The position numbers and the translations under genes are program-made. 64,000 bases of DNA from Delphinus delphis. Lineage: Eukaryota > Chordata > Mammalia > Artiodactyla > Delphinidae. The notes below the pieces were generated by a model, which had not been told where the DNA came from, ran no database searches, and saw only the letters and a list, made by a program, of their open reading frames with translations. This document shows positions 21,850-33,953 of the stretch, in pieces. The stretch lies in assembly GCF_949987515.2 (NCBI RefSeq), contig NC_082687.1:26686132-26750131 (forward strand), in the 5' to 3' direction. Position 1 is the stretch's first letter, and every line of letters starts with the position of its first letter.

Positions 21850-22390
21850 TTTTCTTCTAGAACTCCCTAGAGCCTGGTCTGAATATCACCACATCACCTC
21901 CATGGGTAGAGGCCCAGAAGTAGAACCACAACATCAAAACAAAGGAAAGGTGTTAAAACTTTTTTTTTTAATTATGCCATACTACTCTCCAAAAGGACTT
22001 AAGCAATGTACAATGCTGGCGGTTCTGTACAATTGTGCCTTCCCCAAAGCCCACCAACCACCATTGGTGTTTTTGCTATAATTATTGATTTATGATATTT
22101 AAATAGGTATATAATGGTACCCCAATACTGTTTTAAAATCCATACCCTCCATTTTGAGCAAAGCATTTTGTCACGCACGTGCTGATTTTCTCCCTTTTCT
22201 TATGAGTACATATACTGTCTTCTCATCTCCATATTGAATTGGCCTTTAGTATTGGTATGACACATATAATTCACATAGCACCTCTACAACTTTTGTATCA
22301 TATTTTTCTTATACATAGCATATATTTTTTTCTAACAGATTTTACCTATTATTTTGTTATTCTGTGGTTTTCTTTGAAATCTTGTCCTAT
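21850..22390 (-). repeat. Old L1M fragment (ORF2 C-terminal region)
   Basis: 'ggcccagaagtagaaccaca' and 'atactactctccaaaaggac' correspond to antisense L1 text ('taggagtggaattgctgg', 'gctctccaaaaggattgt'). It is heavily diverged and split at 22407 by a SINE. Confidence 0.5.
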
Positions 22391-22406
22391 TATTGTTATA
22401 TAGAAC

Positions 22407-22612
22407 TTTTTTTTTTTTGGCAGTACACGGGCCTCTCACTGTTGTGGCCTCTCCCTTTGCGGAGCACAGGCTCTGGACGCGCAGGCTCAGCAGCCATGGC
22501 TCACAGGCCCAGCCGCTCCGCGGCACGTGGGATCCTCCCAGACCAGGGCATGAACCCGTGTCCCCTGCATCGGCAGGCGGACTCCCAACCACTGCGCCAC
22601 CAGGGAAGCCCA
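22407..22612 (-). mobile_element. CHR-type SINE, intermediate (~210 bp) form
   Basis: Antisense copy with a T-run (the A tail) at 22407-22418 and the tRNA-like head ending at 'caccagggaagcc'. It has an exact 13-bp target-site duplication at 22394-22406 and 22613-22625. Many CpGs are retained, which suggests a fairly recent insertion. Confidence 0.97.
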
Positions 22613-22625
22613 TGTTATATAGAAC

Positions 22626-23282
22626 ATTTTTAGCGTTATGTATTTAACTCCCCTTGTCTGAGGTCTAGGCTTGGGGATGCAGGCAGAGGCTGAGAGTGCT
22701 CATCACAGCCAACAGGGTTGCCCTTGGGGCAGTTCTCAGCAGGCAGACAGCCACACACACAACACATGATGACAGAGAGTCTGAGAGAACCACTGAATCT
22801 GGCCGATTAGAGTGCACACTGGAAGGGCTGGGTCCACTGAGGTCAGATTGCTATGGAAGAGTCAGAGGTGGATCAAATTGAGAGTGATCTGGGCCAGTCC
22901 TAGAGGAATTGCACTACCACTAGTTCTTACCTCTATGTGGTTGCTGTGTGGTTTGTGAGGAAAAAAAAAAAAAAAGCTTGGAATAGGTCAGAAAAAAGGC
23001 AGAACCATATCAGAACCTTCCATCTCGTCTATCATGATATTCTGTTTCTTCAATAGCTGGGAATTTATTTTGCAATTATAAATTTCCTCTCTTGTTCCAA
23101 AAATAGTAGAAAAAGTTTACATAGGAATACACACAATATAATAATGTCAAAATAGAAATAGAATTTGGAAATTAGGCCAAGGGGAAATAGATCAGGTAAA
23201 TCAAGATCAGGTTAAAAAAAAAAAAAAACTAAAGGGAGTTAGGATAAGTATCTTGTGTCCTTTCTGCTTTTTAGTGCCTTGC
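22626..23282. other. No assignable feature
   Basis: Apparently unique. A-runs lie at 22962-22975 and 23214-23228 without a recognisable retroposon body before them. Confidence 0.4.
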
Positions 23283-23452
23283 TTTTTTTAATTGAAGTAT
23301 AGTTGATTTACAATATTGTGTTAGTTTCTGGTGTATAGCAAAGTGGTTCAGTTATACATACATTCTTTTTCATATTCTTTTCCATTAGGGTTTATCACAG
23401 GATATTGAATATAGTTCCCTGTGCTATACAGGAGGACCTTGTTGTTTATCCA
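23283..23452 (-). mobile_element. 5'-truncated older L1 3' tip
   Basis: Antisense older-type L1 3'UTR with a 13-bp target-site duplication at 23270-23282 and 23453-23465 (one mismatch). Confidence 0.93.
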
Positions 23453-23689
23453 TTTAGTGCCTTACTCTTCGGTAAATCTGGAGTTTCTTATTGTAATCTG
23501 TGGTGCTTTTGTCAATAATTCAGCTCTTCTCTATACCAGTTGTCAGTTGTCCCTGATATATTTAGTAATTAGTGATGTCATTCTCTATTGTTCTAGTATT
23601 TCTGATCTGTCATCTTTCTTCTTTTAAAATAGTCTGTGAATTCCTCTGAAATTTCAATGTAATTATGTTTTCTCTTTTTAATCCAATGA

Positions 23690-24083
23690 CATAAAGGTTT
23701 TTTTTAATAATAACCTTTATTTTTTAGAACAGTTTTAGATGTACAGAAAATTACAGAGATAGTACAGAGTTCCTGCATACCTATTTCCCTATTATAATAC
23801 ATTACATCAGTAGGGTACATTTGTTACAATTAATGAACCAATATCAATTCATTATTATCAACCAAAGTTCATACTTTATTTTTTTTTCATACTTTATTTA
23901 AATCTAAGTTTTAACTAATGTCCTTTTTCTGTTCCAGGATCTCATCCAGGATACCAGATTACATTTGTTATCATGTCTCCTTAGACTCTTCTTTGACTGT
24001 AACTGTTTCTCAGGCTTACCTTGTTTTTGATAACCTTAATACTTTTGAGAAGTATTGGTCAGTTATTTTGTAGGATAGTCCCT
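23690..24083. repeat. Old L1M-type segment, left piece
   Basis: Landmarks 'gaacagttttagatgtacag', 'ggtacatttgttacaattaa', 'ttctgttccaggatctcatc' and 'ttgaccagtattgg'-like text are common in old L1M sequences. I could not fix its orientation. A solo LTR interrupts it, and it resumes at 24457. Confidence 0.6.
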
Positions 24084-24451
24084 TACTATGGACTGGATTA
24101 TATCTTCCTGAAATTCATGTGTTGAAGCTCTAACCCTCAATTGTGACTGTATTTGGAGATAGGACCTGTGAGGAGGTGATAAAAGCTAAATGAGGTCATA
24201 AGGGTCCTAATCTAAAAGGGCTGGCACCCTTATATAAAGAGGAAGAGACATCAGATCTCTCTCTTCACTGTGTAAGGATACAGCATGAAGGCACCATCTG
24301 CAAACCAAGAAGAGAGCCCTCCCAGAACTTGACCATGCTGGCACCCCAATCTCAGACTTTCAACCTCCAGAACTGTAAGAAAATAAAGTTCTGTTGTTTC
24401 AGCCACCCAGTCTATGGGATTTTGTTATGGCAGCCCAAGCTGACTAATACA
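24084..24451 (+). mobile_element. Solo LTR, ERVL-MaLR (MLT1-type)
   Basis: A 368-bp LTR with the MLT1 order: 'attcatgtgttgaagctcta', 'gtatttggagataggacctg', 'aatgaggtcataagggtcct', 'cagcatgaaggcaccatctg', 'ctccagaactgtaagaaaat' (polyadenylation-like AATAAA at 24383), 'gttatggcagcccaagctga'. It is flanked by the 5-bp duplication tccct at 24079-24083 and 24452-24456. No internal retroviral genes are present. Confidence 0.9.
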
Positions 24452-24456
24452 TCCCT

Positions 24457-24870
24457 CAAGTGTGATCTGTCTGATGTTTTTTTCCTCATATTACATTCAT
24501 GTTTTGCGTTTGGGGGAACCAGACCACAGAAGTAAAGTGCCATTTTCACTACATCATATCAAGAGTACATACTATCAACATAACATCACTGGTGATATGA
24601 CTTTGATCACCTGGATAAAGCAGTGTTTGTCATGTTTCTCTACAGTGAAGTTATCATTTTCTCCCTTTCCATACTGTAACTTTGGGGAGGAAGTCACTAG
24701 GCATAGCCCACACTTAAGGAGTAAGGAGTGAAATTCTGCCTCTTTGAGGGTAAAATATCTACATAAATTATTTGGAATTCTTCTGTATGAAAGACTTGTC
24801 TCTTTATCCCCATGTACATATTTATTCAAGTACTTATTTATATCAACATGAGGAGGGGAGAAAGGAAGGC
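24457..24870. repeat. Old L1M-type segment, right piece
   Basis: This continues the element at 23690-24083: 'gtctgatgtttttttcctca', 'aagtaaagtgccattttcac', 'tttggggaggaagtcactag', 'aaattatttggaattcttct'. Confidence 0.6.
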
Positions 24871-24929
24871 TGCAGGGGCTAGAGTAGGAGAAATGCACTT
24901 CCCCCAGGTGGGATAAGGCTCTAGTAAAT

Positions 24930-26160
24930 CTTTTCCTCGTTATGGAGTATATATATTTTTATATATAAAAATAAGTAATAGCTAAATAGTAATTAATGTG
25001 CAATACTTTTGGAGCTTTCTTATATTCTGAAAATTTGCTAAATTCATTTGTGACTTCTAATAGTGTCAGTTATTTCCATAATTTCTTTGACTTTTCTAAT
25101 TTATATATATGTATTTTCATAAGAAAATTATTCCTAAAATATTTTTCTCTTTATTTTAATGTCTGATTTTGTTTTCATCTCAAAGAGCTATTGCCAGCAT
25201 TTCAAGTGTTATGCTAAATAGCAGTGGTGACAAGGGTGTATCCTCATCTTACTCCTGGTTCAAGAAACAGCTTTAGTATTTCTGAAGTGAATGTAATATT
25301 TATTCATTCTAAGTGTATACTATTAAAAAACTATTTTAATTACTTTAAATAAATTGTAAATAAATAAATTTAAAATTTTAACAGTTTAGTTACCTATTAT
25401 GTGACTTAAGAAAAGATGGTAAATTTTATTGAATACCTTCCTGGAATTAATTGAGCTTACACTGTGGGCTTTTGTTTTCTTTCCTGTTAATCTGATAAGT
25501 GGTATCTTTGTGACACAGACTCCTCACTTTGTTGAAGTACCCCTATTTGATTAGAGCATATTATTGATCTGCTGTATGACTATACTTTGCTTGCTAAGTT
25601 TCCTATAGTTTATCTTTAATATTTGCCTATGTTTACTTTTTCTTTTACATTTTAATAGTGCTCTTATATTCAAAGTCAAAACTATATTTGCCCTGTTAAA
25701 TAAATCAGGTAACATACTTTAGAAAATTGTATCTTCCTAAGAATGTATTTTTGGAAATTTTGGAAATTTGGAATTTCACAGTTTCATAACACTTAGGAAC
25801 AAATATCAATTTTAAATCACATAGAAACCTTTTCTATTTCTTCCTCTCTTAATAGTTTATGTTCCTTACTTCTTGTGCTTATTTGAGTTATATCATTTTT
25901 ATAATTAATCATTTAAATTGGTCATCAAAGTTCTTAGTATAAAACAGGAATAATAATACAGAAATTATTTAAAACATGCTCTCAATGATCTTTTGGATTT
26001 TGAGTAATATTTACTCTCTTTTCTTATCAAGTAGAACAAGTTGTTAAAATAAATCATGTCAGTTTACTCAATTTATTCGTTATTTTAAAGAACTTTTATC
26101 TTAATGTTGTTTTATTAATCTTTCATTTTATCTATTTCAGTCCTTACTTTTATTTCAGCA
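24930..26160 (-). repeat. Old L1M ORF2, degenerate
   Basis: Antisense ORF2 landmarks: 'gttatgctaaatagcagtgg' with 'gtatcctcatcttactcctg', then later text comparable to the region downstream of the RT active site. AT-rich decay leaves no usable frame. Confidence 0.55.
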
Positions 26161-26164
26161 TCTT

Positions 26165-26459
26165 TTGCAATTACATGGAGTTTTACAGAAGATCATATTT
26201 TAAGGGTAGCTTATGCCATTTCCATAGGAAGAAAGTCAAATAGCTCCAATGTGCTTCGTATAGCTTTGTCTTTTTATCCTGTAAGGGTCAACAAGTTCAT
26301 CATATTATGTGAAAATGAATTTATCCAGGGTGGAGAAAAAGATACTACAAATCAATAAACAGTTGTCAGACTAGATATTCTATCACTGACCTATTTATCA
26401 TACAAGTTCTGGAACAGAAAAAAAGCTTTCAAATATACAGGGAAATGCCAAGAACATTT
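26165..26459. other. No assignable feature
   Basis: Nothing recognised. Confidence 0.4.
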
Positions 26460-26471
26460 AAAAGGCACAGT

Positions 26472-26791
26472 CAGGCTTCCCTGGTGGTGCAGTGGTTAAG
26501 AATCAGGGGACATGGGTTCAAGCCCTGGTCTGGGAAGATCCCACATGCAGTGGAGCAACTAAGCCCGTGCACCACAACTACTGAGCCTGTGCTCTGGAGC
26601 CTGCGTGCCACAACTACTGAAGCCCGTACGCCTAGAGCCCGTGCTCCGCTACAAGAGAAGCCACCGCCATGTGAAGCCCACGCACCGCAGCAAAGAGTAG
26701 CCCCTGCTCGCCACAACTAGAGAAAGCCCACGTGCAGCAACGAAGACCCAACACAGCCAAAAATAAAATAAATAAATAATTTTTTTAAAAT
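26472..26791 (+). mobile_element. CHR-type SINE, long (~320 bp) form
   Basis: Sense orientation with tRNA-like head 'ggcttccctggtggtgcagt', middle repeats of 'ccacaactactga', and end 'gaagacccaacacagccaaa' followed by an AAATA tail. Part of the head is deleted at about 26505. Duplications around 26460-26471 and 26792-26801 flank it. This subfamily is older and more diverged than the ~210-bp CHR copies. Confidence 0.95.
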
Positions 26792-26801
26792 AAAAGGCAT
26801 G

Positions 26802-27650
26802 GTTGCATTGGGTCTCTGCCTTTCATATAGTCATGCTTTCAAAAGGCTCGTAATAAGAACCAATAACTAGATTGACATACAGGACTGACTCCTATCAGTC
26901 TACACACCACCACCAGGGCAAGAACTTCCCTCAGATCCTTGCTTCCAGGTGTGACTCACCTCACTCAAGCTCAGCCAACCTCTCATACTTTAAAGAACTT
27001 CTTTCCCTCAAGGTGCTTTCAAATTCTAATGAGATCTCCAGATAGACATTGCAAAATACCTGTGGCCCTCTACACACTTTCATCACTGGCTCATAAACAA
27101 CTCTTCTTTTATCTTCAAACAGCCTCCATGAGTTTCAAAGTTTATTTCTAAAAAAAAGTTTTGTTTGACTCTACAATTCTAGAGGATTTCGTATTTTTGT
27201 CTAAAAGCCAATGAGCTTCGGCTTTGAGGAATTTCTTTTTGTACCTGAAGTTATCTTCAGTGTATAATTTTGCTGATCATAGAGCTGACAGGTCCTGTCA
27301 AAAATAACAAGTTGTCAATCTGACTAATCTTTGTCCTTAATACATGAGGCTAATCGCAGCAGGGTCTGTAAAGCTTCACTCTACCAAGTGCAGTTAAAGA
27401 TAAGAGGTAGAATAAACAACCAAAAACTCACACAATGTAACATTTTACACATCACAGCATACTGACAGAGTGGCTTCCATTTTTTCATCCGTTTTTGCTT
27501 TATTGCTGTTAGGTAGGGTAAATTTTACATCGCTGTTTTTGTTTTAAAGTAAAACCCTGGACTGCACTGCAATACAGCAATGGAAGAAAACAATAACAGG
27601 GAGGGATGTTTTAAAATAAATGTTAGGACTGCAAAACATATAGCTTCAGC
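26802..27650. other. No assignable feature
   Basis: Apparently unique; nothing recognised on either strand. Confidence 0.4.
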
Positions 27651-27725
27651 CTAGGCCAGAAGCACCGTAAGGCCAAGAGTCATGTTTTGTTCATCTCTGT
27701 AATCTATCTCCCTTAGGACTGTCCT
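27650..27725 (+). repeat. L2 LINE 3' end fragment
   Basis: 'gaagcaccgtaaggccaaga', 'tcatgttttgttcatctctg' and 'taatctatctccc' follow the sense L2 3' end. Confidence 0.5.
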
Positions 27726-27807
27726 GGATGGGACTCTCCATCCCTACCAAGGACTGGCTTCCATTGGTCCACACAGGGCACCCATACAAATTTTAAAAAG
27801 ACATCTC

Positions 27808-27918
27808 GAGTGGCTAGGCCCGTGAGCCATGGCCGCTGAGCCTGCGCGTCCGGAGCCTGTGCTCCGCAACGGGAGAGGACACAACAGTGAGAGGCCCGCG
27901 TACCGCAAAAAAAAAAAA
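27808..27918 (+). mobile_element. 5'-truncated CHR-type SINE
   Basis: Only the 3' half of the CHR SINE is present (from 'gagtggctaggcccgtgag' to the A tail). The tRNA-derived promoter half is missing. Exact 13-bp target-site duplications flank it at 27795-27807 and 27919-27931, so truncation happened at integration. Confidence 0.95.
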
Positions 27919-27931
27919 AAAAAGACATCTC

Positions 27932-28483
27932 TTACTCATGTAAAAGTTTTTAAGTCAGTATAGTGTTTATTTTCCAGTTATAACAACTGCAACAGGTGTA
28001 AAGTCATTCTTTATAAAATTCACAAATCAAACTACTGAACATAAAATACAAAGTTCAAAATTGTAATCCCAGTAATAAAAAATGTTAACTAATTATAATA
28101 TAGTAATTTGTTTAAAATAATTACACATCATTCTTCCATGGCAAATAAATTTATTACAGCAATTCCAATATTTATTTGTAACTGTGTCTCATTCTATAGA
28201 AATGGCCGCTGGACTAGACTACACTTTTTGTAATACTGTAGACGTTAAATCATGTTTAATAAATTTTCAGTTTGAGAATAAATTCTCCACTGGCACTGAT
28301 ATTGACAGAGTTAAATGTAAACTGACAGCCAGATAAGTATTTGGAATTGTGTGCAGTAAATTAATGCTGCATGATGATGTCCCATCAATATGTTTTTCTT
28401 AGCATGTTCGTCAGTAAATTTCAGTTGTAAATTTTTATGTACTTGTACTAATTCATTTCTACAGATTTCAAAGTGTATATGTC
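27932..28483. other. No assignable feature
   Basis: AT-rich and apparently unique. Confidence 0.4.
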
Positions 28484-28491
28484 ATCTAGAA

Positions 28492-28806
28492 CAGAGGTCA
28501 GCTAACAGTGGCTCCAGGGCCAAATATGACCCACCGTCTGTTTTTGTACAGCCCATAAGAACGGCGTTTGCATTTTTAAATGACTGGAAAAAATGTTAAT
28601 AGTATCGCATCATACCTGAAAATTCTATGAAATTAAAATGTCAGCATCCACCAATAAAATTTTATTGGAACACAGTCCTGCTCATTTGCTTACGTATTGT
28701 CTATGGCAACTTTTACTCTACAGCATTAGAGCTGAGTAATTGAACAGAGACCAAAAGGCCCACAATGCCTAAAATATTTACTGTCTAACCCTTCTGCAAA
28801 CCCCTG
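28492..28806 (-). mobile_element. MER1-type hAT-Charlie element, near full length
   Basis: Both ends are present: 'cagaggtcagctaacagt' on the left and 'tgcaaacccctg' on the right. The body contains 'tattgtctatggcaactttt' and 'cctaaaatatttactgtct'. Flanking 8-bp duplications atctagaa (28484-28491) and atctgaaa (28807-28814) match at 6 of 8, as expected for an old hAT element. Confidence 0.9.
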
Positions 28807-28814
28807 ATCTGAAA

Positions 28815-31112
28815 CTAGAAGATGGCTGAGATAGTCTTTTGATACTGAAAACTTTTTAAAATGAGACGTATACATCATTATTATGTATCACTAGTAATGG
28901 TTATACTATGACATCATTATTACAAATTATTATTGTGTATTATTATGATCTAGATTTACTGTATTCATATTGCATGTTATTCTTTATTGATCATACTATA
29001 TCTATGTATTTATGTATCTTTAATTACATCATCAGCAATTTCTAAAAGTGCACAACACACTGCCTGTAATTTAGTTTTTAGTGATATAACACTATCAGTT
29101 TTCTTCCCCATCACATATATGACAAAGGTTTTTAAGTTTTTTAATCTTTAGTAAATGTGTTTTAAATACAATTCAATGTTTGGTTGAAGTCAGAAAGTAG
29201 TTAGTTCTCGAAAGATAGAAAATTTAACGGTGCCAAAAAATGTTTTTCAACTGCATTGTTAACTATCAAGTATAAAGAATGTACAAATCAAGAAATAAAG
29301 GCACTTTTGTGCAATCTGTTATGTTTTCTATATACATGTATATCACTGGACCCTCAAACTGTTTTTACCTTTATTATTGTTTTTTCAAGTGGTTTAGTCC
29401 ACAAGAAATGTACATAATTCTTCTTCAGTTATTTAATTTACATGGGAAATTCCAATCCAAGAGTTCACATATGGAAATACATGCATTTCTATAATCCACA
29501 CACCTAACAATAACTTCTCTTTACTCTACTTGGCCTACATTAGGGATTTTATCTATAATAATTACATTATGTTTTACATTTTTTTTTTCTTTTTATCCAA
29601 GCTATTGTTATAATTTTACAATTTTGGCTTTTTCATTCCATCCCCTAAGAAGTATGTTATGTTGCCGAAGTTTGTATTCTGTGCAAATGTCTTCCATAAT
29701 ATAAAACTCTGCTATAGTTTCTGCAAAATTCAGCAAATTACCATTATCTCAACTCACAAAGTTTCTTGAATAATCTTCTTAATGCTAAAGCATAGCTTTG
29801 CCAAAAACTGAATCATGTATATTAAGAAGCCTTCATAGTACGCCAATATTTTTCTCTTTTCCAAATCATCTCTGGTAGCATTGATAGTTATAAAATTTTT
29901 CTATATAAGATTTCAATTTTGAATACTTACATTACTGTTGATGTGCATTTCATTTACTTTCATTCTTAGTAAGAATATGTAATAAAAGCTGTCAGTCACT
30001 GAATACTTTCTCATTCATTAGTGGATTTTTTTCCATCCCCAAGTACGTATAATATAGACAAAAAATAGAATCTTTTGAGATAAAATAACCATAATCTAAT
30101 CAGTTTAAACATTTGGGAGAATTTGTACATAATCATATTTGAAATATTCTTGCCTAGCAGTTTGTATTGGAATGTTATACTTTCTTATAAAAATTGGATA
30201 ATTTTCTACAAGAGTGGCATGTCCTTTTGTTGCATATTCAAATTAGATGGCCATGAACCTGGATGGCATATAGAATGTTCAGTTTAAAGGATTCTTTAGT
30301 GGTTTTCTCCATTCAAATTGTTCTTAAAATTCTTCATTTAGAGTTGACATTGAGATGGAAGGTAAATTTACATACTGCTCCATTAATGACATATCTATGC
30401 TGCATTCTGCTGAATATTCTAGTTCTGAAACTCTTTTCTTTTTTGTTCTGTCATTCCACCTATTTCTCCAAAAAATTTATTTAACCAGCCAAAGTTTCTC
30501 TTTACTTTTTTTTCTAACAACTTTCCAATTATATCTTTTCTGATACCAATAATTTAAATTTTTTTTCAATATCTGAAGGAAAATAGCACCTTTTTCAAAA
30601 TTTTGTAACATTTAAAAATAATATGTCTCCAAATCTTAAGTAGTTAATTTTTGTAACAACATTTCAATAGTAACAACAACAAAAAAGCCAATACTATAAC
30701 ACAATTAGCAAATTGTTACATGGTAAACTCTAATTTGTGTCTATTTGTCTCTATGTAAAACAACTTTGTAGATTATTAATGGAAATTGAATCATTATTTA
30801 AAAAATTGTGTCATAACATAAGAGTTTGTAGATTAACTGGCAATTTGGCAGTACAATTCTGGTCTGGGAAACAAACAGCAGATAGTATAAACTGTAACAT
30901 ATGATACCCAATTAAGCCAGTGTACTAAAACCAATAGGGGAATTTTTTAAAGATATTCACCAAGATATTTAACAAGAAGGTTCTTGTTTATAGGCCCAGG
31001 TTACTGGATCAAAGAGGTTTTTTTATTATTAAACTCATTCGTCTTTTGTAAGGTAAAGCAGAATGATACATATTTTCTCTGTTGTGTATAGTAAGCCACT
31101 ATGCATCCATCA
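28815..31112. other. About 2.3 kb of AT-rich sequence with no assignable feature
   Basis: No repeat family, exon or RNA gene was recognised on either strand. ATTATT-rich stretches occur at 28875-28990. Confidence 0.45.
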
Positions 31113-31223
31113 GGTGGAAATTTGTCATACTATGCTGGTTTTGATAGGGAAGAACTCCTATCAAAGCCAGAAATTTGTCATAATTAATATACAGGCCAGA
31201 AATTTGTCATAATTAATATGCAG
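31113..31223. repeat. Local hairpin plus 29-bp tandem duplication
   Basis: A 14-bp inverted repeat (31135-31148 and 31157-31170, one mismatch) encloses an 8-nt loop. It is followed by two 29-bp direct copies (31166-31194 and 31195-31223, one mismatch). A third partial copy of 'gaaatttgtcata' lies upstream at about 31117. Confidence 0.85.
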
Positions 31224-31224
31224 C

Positions 31225-31786
31225 CATTCCTCTTTAGAGTCACCAATTAGGATAAAACCATTTTATATTTTCAATATAATAAGGATGCCTATATGTGTAT
31301 ACAATCCCATTTGCTATGGCACCCTTGTATTCGTTGAATGAAAGTCACCTGGTGCCTAACCTATGTCTACTTTTTGTTTTTTCTGTTTCCCATCCCCACC
31401 ATCTTTCTCATTTTTTTTCCCATTGTGAAAGTCACTTTTAAATGTTATGACATAGAACTTGGATCCCCAAACCTTCTCCATTTAACTTAAATCATTATTG
31501 AAAGGTGAGACTGTTCTGAGCAATGTCAAGCATTTTGTGCCTCTCAACGAGATGGTCATCCAAGCCCAAAGAAAGAGTAACTTTTTAAAATATGGAAGGG
31601 TTAGAAATGCAGTAATTCTGTATTTGGATGGGCTGTCCACATAAATAGCTAGAATGCAACTACTTGGTGTTTAAGAAATGACTGATTTTGAATGTGAAAC
31701 AATAGTCGTTCAGCAAGAGAAAGAAAAATGATAATGCAATGTCTTTAAAAGCATAAATATAATTCATTTTTTAAAAAGTATTAAAA
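31225..31786. other. No assignable feature
   Basis: Nothing recognised. Confidence 0.4.
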
Positions 31787-32062
31787 CTTATGGTTACCAG
31801 GGAAAAGGGGAGAGGGATAAATTGGGAGATTGGGATTGACATATACACAGTACTATATGTAAAATAGATAACTAATAAGGGCCTACTGTATAGTACAGGG
31901 AACTCTACTCAATACTCTGTAATGGCCTATATGGGAAAAGAATCTAAAAGAGTGGATATATGTATATGTATAACTGATTCACTTTACTGTACACCTGAAA
32001 CTAACACAACATTGTAAATCAACTAGACTCCAATAAAAATTTTTAAAAATAAAATAAAAAGC
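31787..32062 (+). mobile_element. 5'-truncated older L1 3' end
   Basis: L1 3'UTR landmarks from 'cttatggttaccagggaaaa' to 'acattgtaaatcaactagac' with an AAATA-rich tail. A probable 11-bp duplication (two mismatches) lies around 31771 and 32050. Confidence 0.92.
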
Positions 32063-32233
32063 ATCACCAAGGTAAGGTGAATTGTTTCTGTACGGGCAGA
32101 TGACACCTATCAGGATTCTTTTAGAGAGAAATTATGGTTCCTGGTGAATATGTCATTAGCGGCCTTTCAAGAGGACTGTGAAAAAGTTTTACATTTGCAT
32201 TATTGTTTTGCTTTCAATAAACCATCATAAATT

Positions 32234-32245
32234 GGGGGGGGGGGG
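32234..32245. repeat. Poly-G run (12 G)
   Basis: Twelve consecutive guanines on the plus strand inside otherwise AT-rich sequence. Confidence 0.97.
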
Positions 32246-32419
32246 AAATGTATTAAGCACATGCAGAATTCAGCACTGGATACCCATCCTGGTGGCAGAG
32301 AGAAGCAGCACACAGATTAATTCTATACTGCTAGGATATGACATATACTATGAAATGGGTACAGAGAAAGCGCTGTGAGGAAACAAAAGAGGAAGAATGC
32401 TGAAATTTTCATTAATTGA

Positions 32420-33055
32420 TATTGACCAAACACGGATTGAGGATCTGATGGGCAAGAACTATTCTTAGTACTAGAGGAAACAAAACAGCAAAAACAATCA
32501 CCTCCACAGAGCTTCCCTCTACGGAGAGAAGCAGACCATAGACAGCTAAAAATTAAAACATCTCTCACACGGTGCAAAGTGTTCTGGAGAACAGTAATGG
32601 CAGAGAACTGGAGTTGTACTGGAGAAGTACAATTTTAGATCGGGTAGTTGGGAAGGCCTCCATAGGAAGGCCACATTTCAGGGAAGCCCTGAAGGAGGCC
32701 AGGAGGTAAATAAAGATTCATGTGACTCTTGTGAATCTCATACAGGTTGAGCCAACTGCCTGTGTGAGAGTATGAATGGTGGAATGGAGGAATTACACAT
32801 TCAGAGAACCGCAGGAATTACACGTTCAGAGAACAGCCACTCCAGTGGCTGGAGTGAAGAGGAAGCCGAGTTGTAGGAGACATGGAGAGAAAGAAACTGA
32901 GCGGCCAGATCACGTAGGACCTGTAGACTATTGTGAGGGTGCTATCTCCCAGGGAAAAGGAGAACAATTAGAGGCAACTACCTCCAAACCCTGGATTGAA
33001 GATGATAGTGGCTCAGACCAGAGTGGCAGCGGTGGAGATGGTCTGCAGTGCCCAT
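32420..33055 (-). repeat. L2 LINE, 3' half
   Basis: Antisense L2 landmarks: 'ttgggaaggcctccatagga', 'agccctgaaggaggccagga', 'ccagatcacgtaggacctgt', 'gatgatagtggctcagacca'. A ~24-bp tandem duplication lies at 32788-32834. A second small antisense L2 3' tip follows at 33065-33125. Confidence 0.8.
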
Positions 33056-33129
33056 TCATGAATACATCAAGCTCTTAACAAACATTTCCCAAGTGCCTGC
33101 AGATGCCAAGTACTGTACTCTTGAGCCAG

Positions 33130-33590
33130 GCCTGAATCCCTTGCATGGATACTCTGGACTTCCTTGACCAATGACTCAAACTCTATTGAAACTGAGAGCG
33201 GCCCCTTCCAAAGTATCCCTCATTGATGCTCTCAGGTCAAATTGACCTCCAGGATCGTGATTCTGGCCCAGCCCAGACTACCCCTTCCTGTAACCCTTGG
33301 ATGTGGTGACTTGAACTCTCTCTTCCCTACCAGTAGCAACCTGCTTCACAGTCAGGGTTATGATCCATAAAAGGCACAGGTGGAAACTTTCAGAGCACAT
33401 TTGGAGGATAGCACCCAACTGGCCTAGACACCCAAGATCACAGCGTGTATGAAGACCAGCACTGGCAGATGAGACTGGAAAGGCAGACTTGGTCCCAGAG
33501 TGCTGCCGTATGACATTTGGACTTCATCCTCCAGGGCAAAGCCAATGGACACACACACAGTCTTTTACTGCATGCTTTTTATAAGTGCAG
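33130..33590. other. No assignable feature
   Basis: Nothing recognised. Confidence 0.4.
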
Positions 33591-33594
33591 TGAA

Positions 33595-33953
33595 TTGGAT
33601 TATTGTTCAGCAAATGTTTACTCTCTCCTCTCCTTCCAGGGGCGAATATATGATCCTGCCCTCCCTGACATGGGGCTTAGGCATGTGCCTTGCTTTGATC
33701 AATAGACTGTGGGCAGAAGAAAGAGAGTACTAGTCCTGGTTGAGGATTGAGGAGGCAGGGCGAGATTCTACCAGGCTTTTTGCAATCATGTGCTTTGCCA
33801 CAAGAAGAGTTTCCCTGACTAGCTGATAGTCCTAGAATAAGAGAGACATCTAGCAGCCCTAAATCCAATGCAGAAATCCAAACCAGAGCCTCAGATAACT
33901 CACAACCAACCAGAGGGGCCCACAGCTAATCCCAGCCAACCTAGTAAGAAGTA
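33595..33953 (+). repeat. Ancient LTR-like repeat, left piece
   Basis: The text order ('ctttgatcaatagactgtgg', 'cagaaatccaaaccagagcc', 'ccagaggggcccacagct') resembles an old mammalian LTR family that I cannot name. It is interrupted at a TA by the element at 33954-34365, and its end resumes at 34366-34430 ('aaatgtttattattggaagc'). Confidence 0.5.

Noticed and set aside
24084..24451. Possible endogenous retrovirus with genes
   Set aside because: Only a solo MaLR LTR with 5-bp duplications is present. The same holds for 38180-38544; no gag, pol or env sequence is visible.
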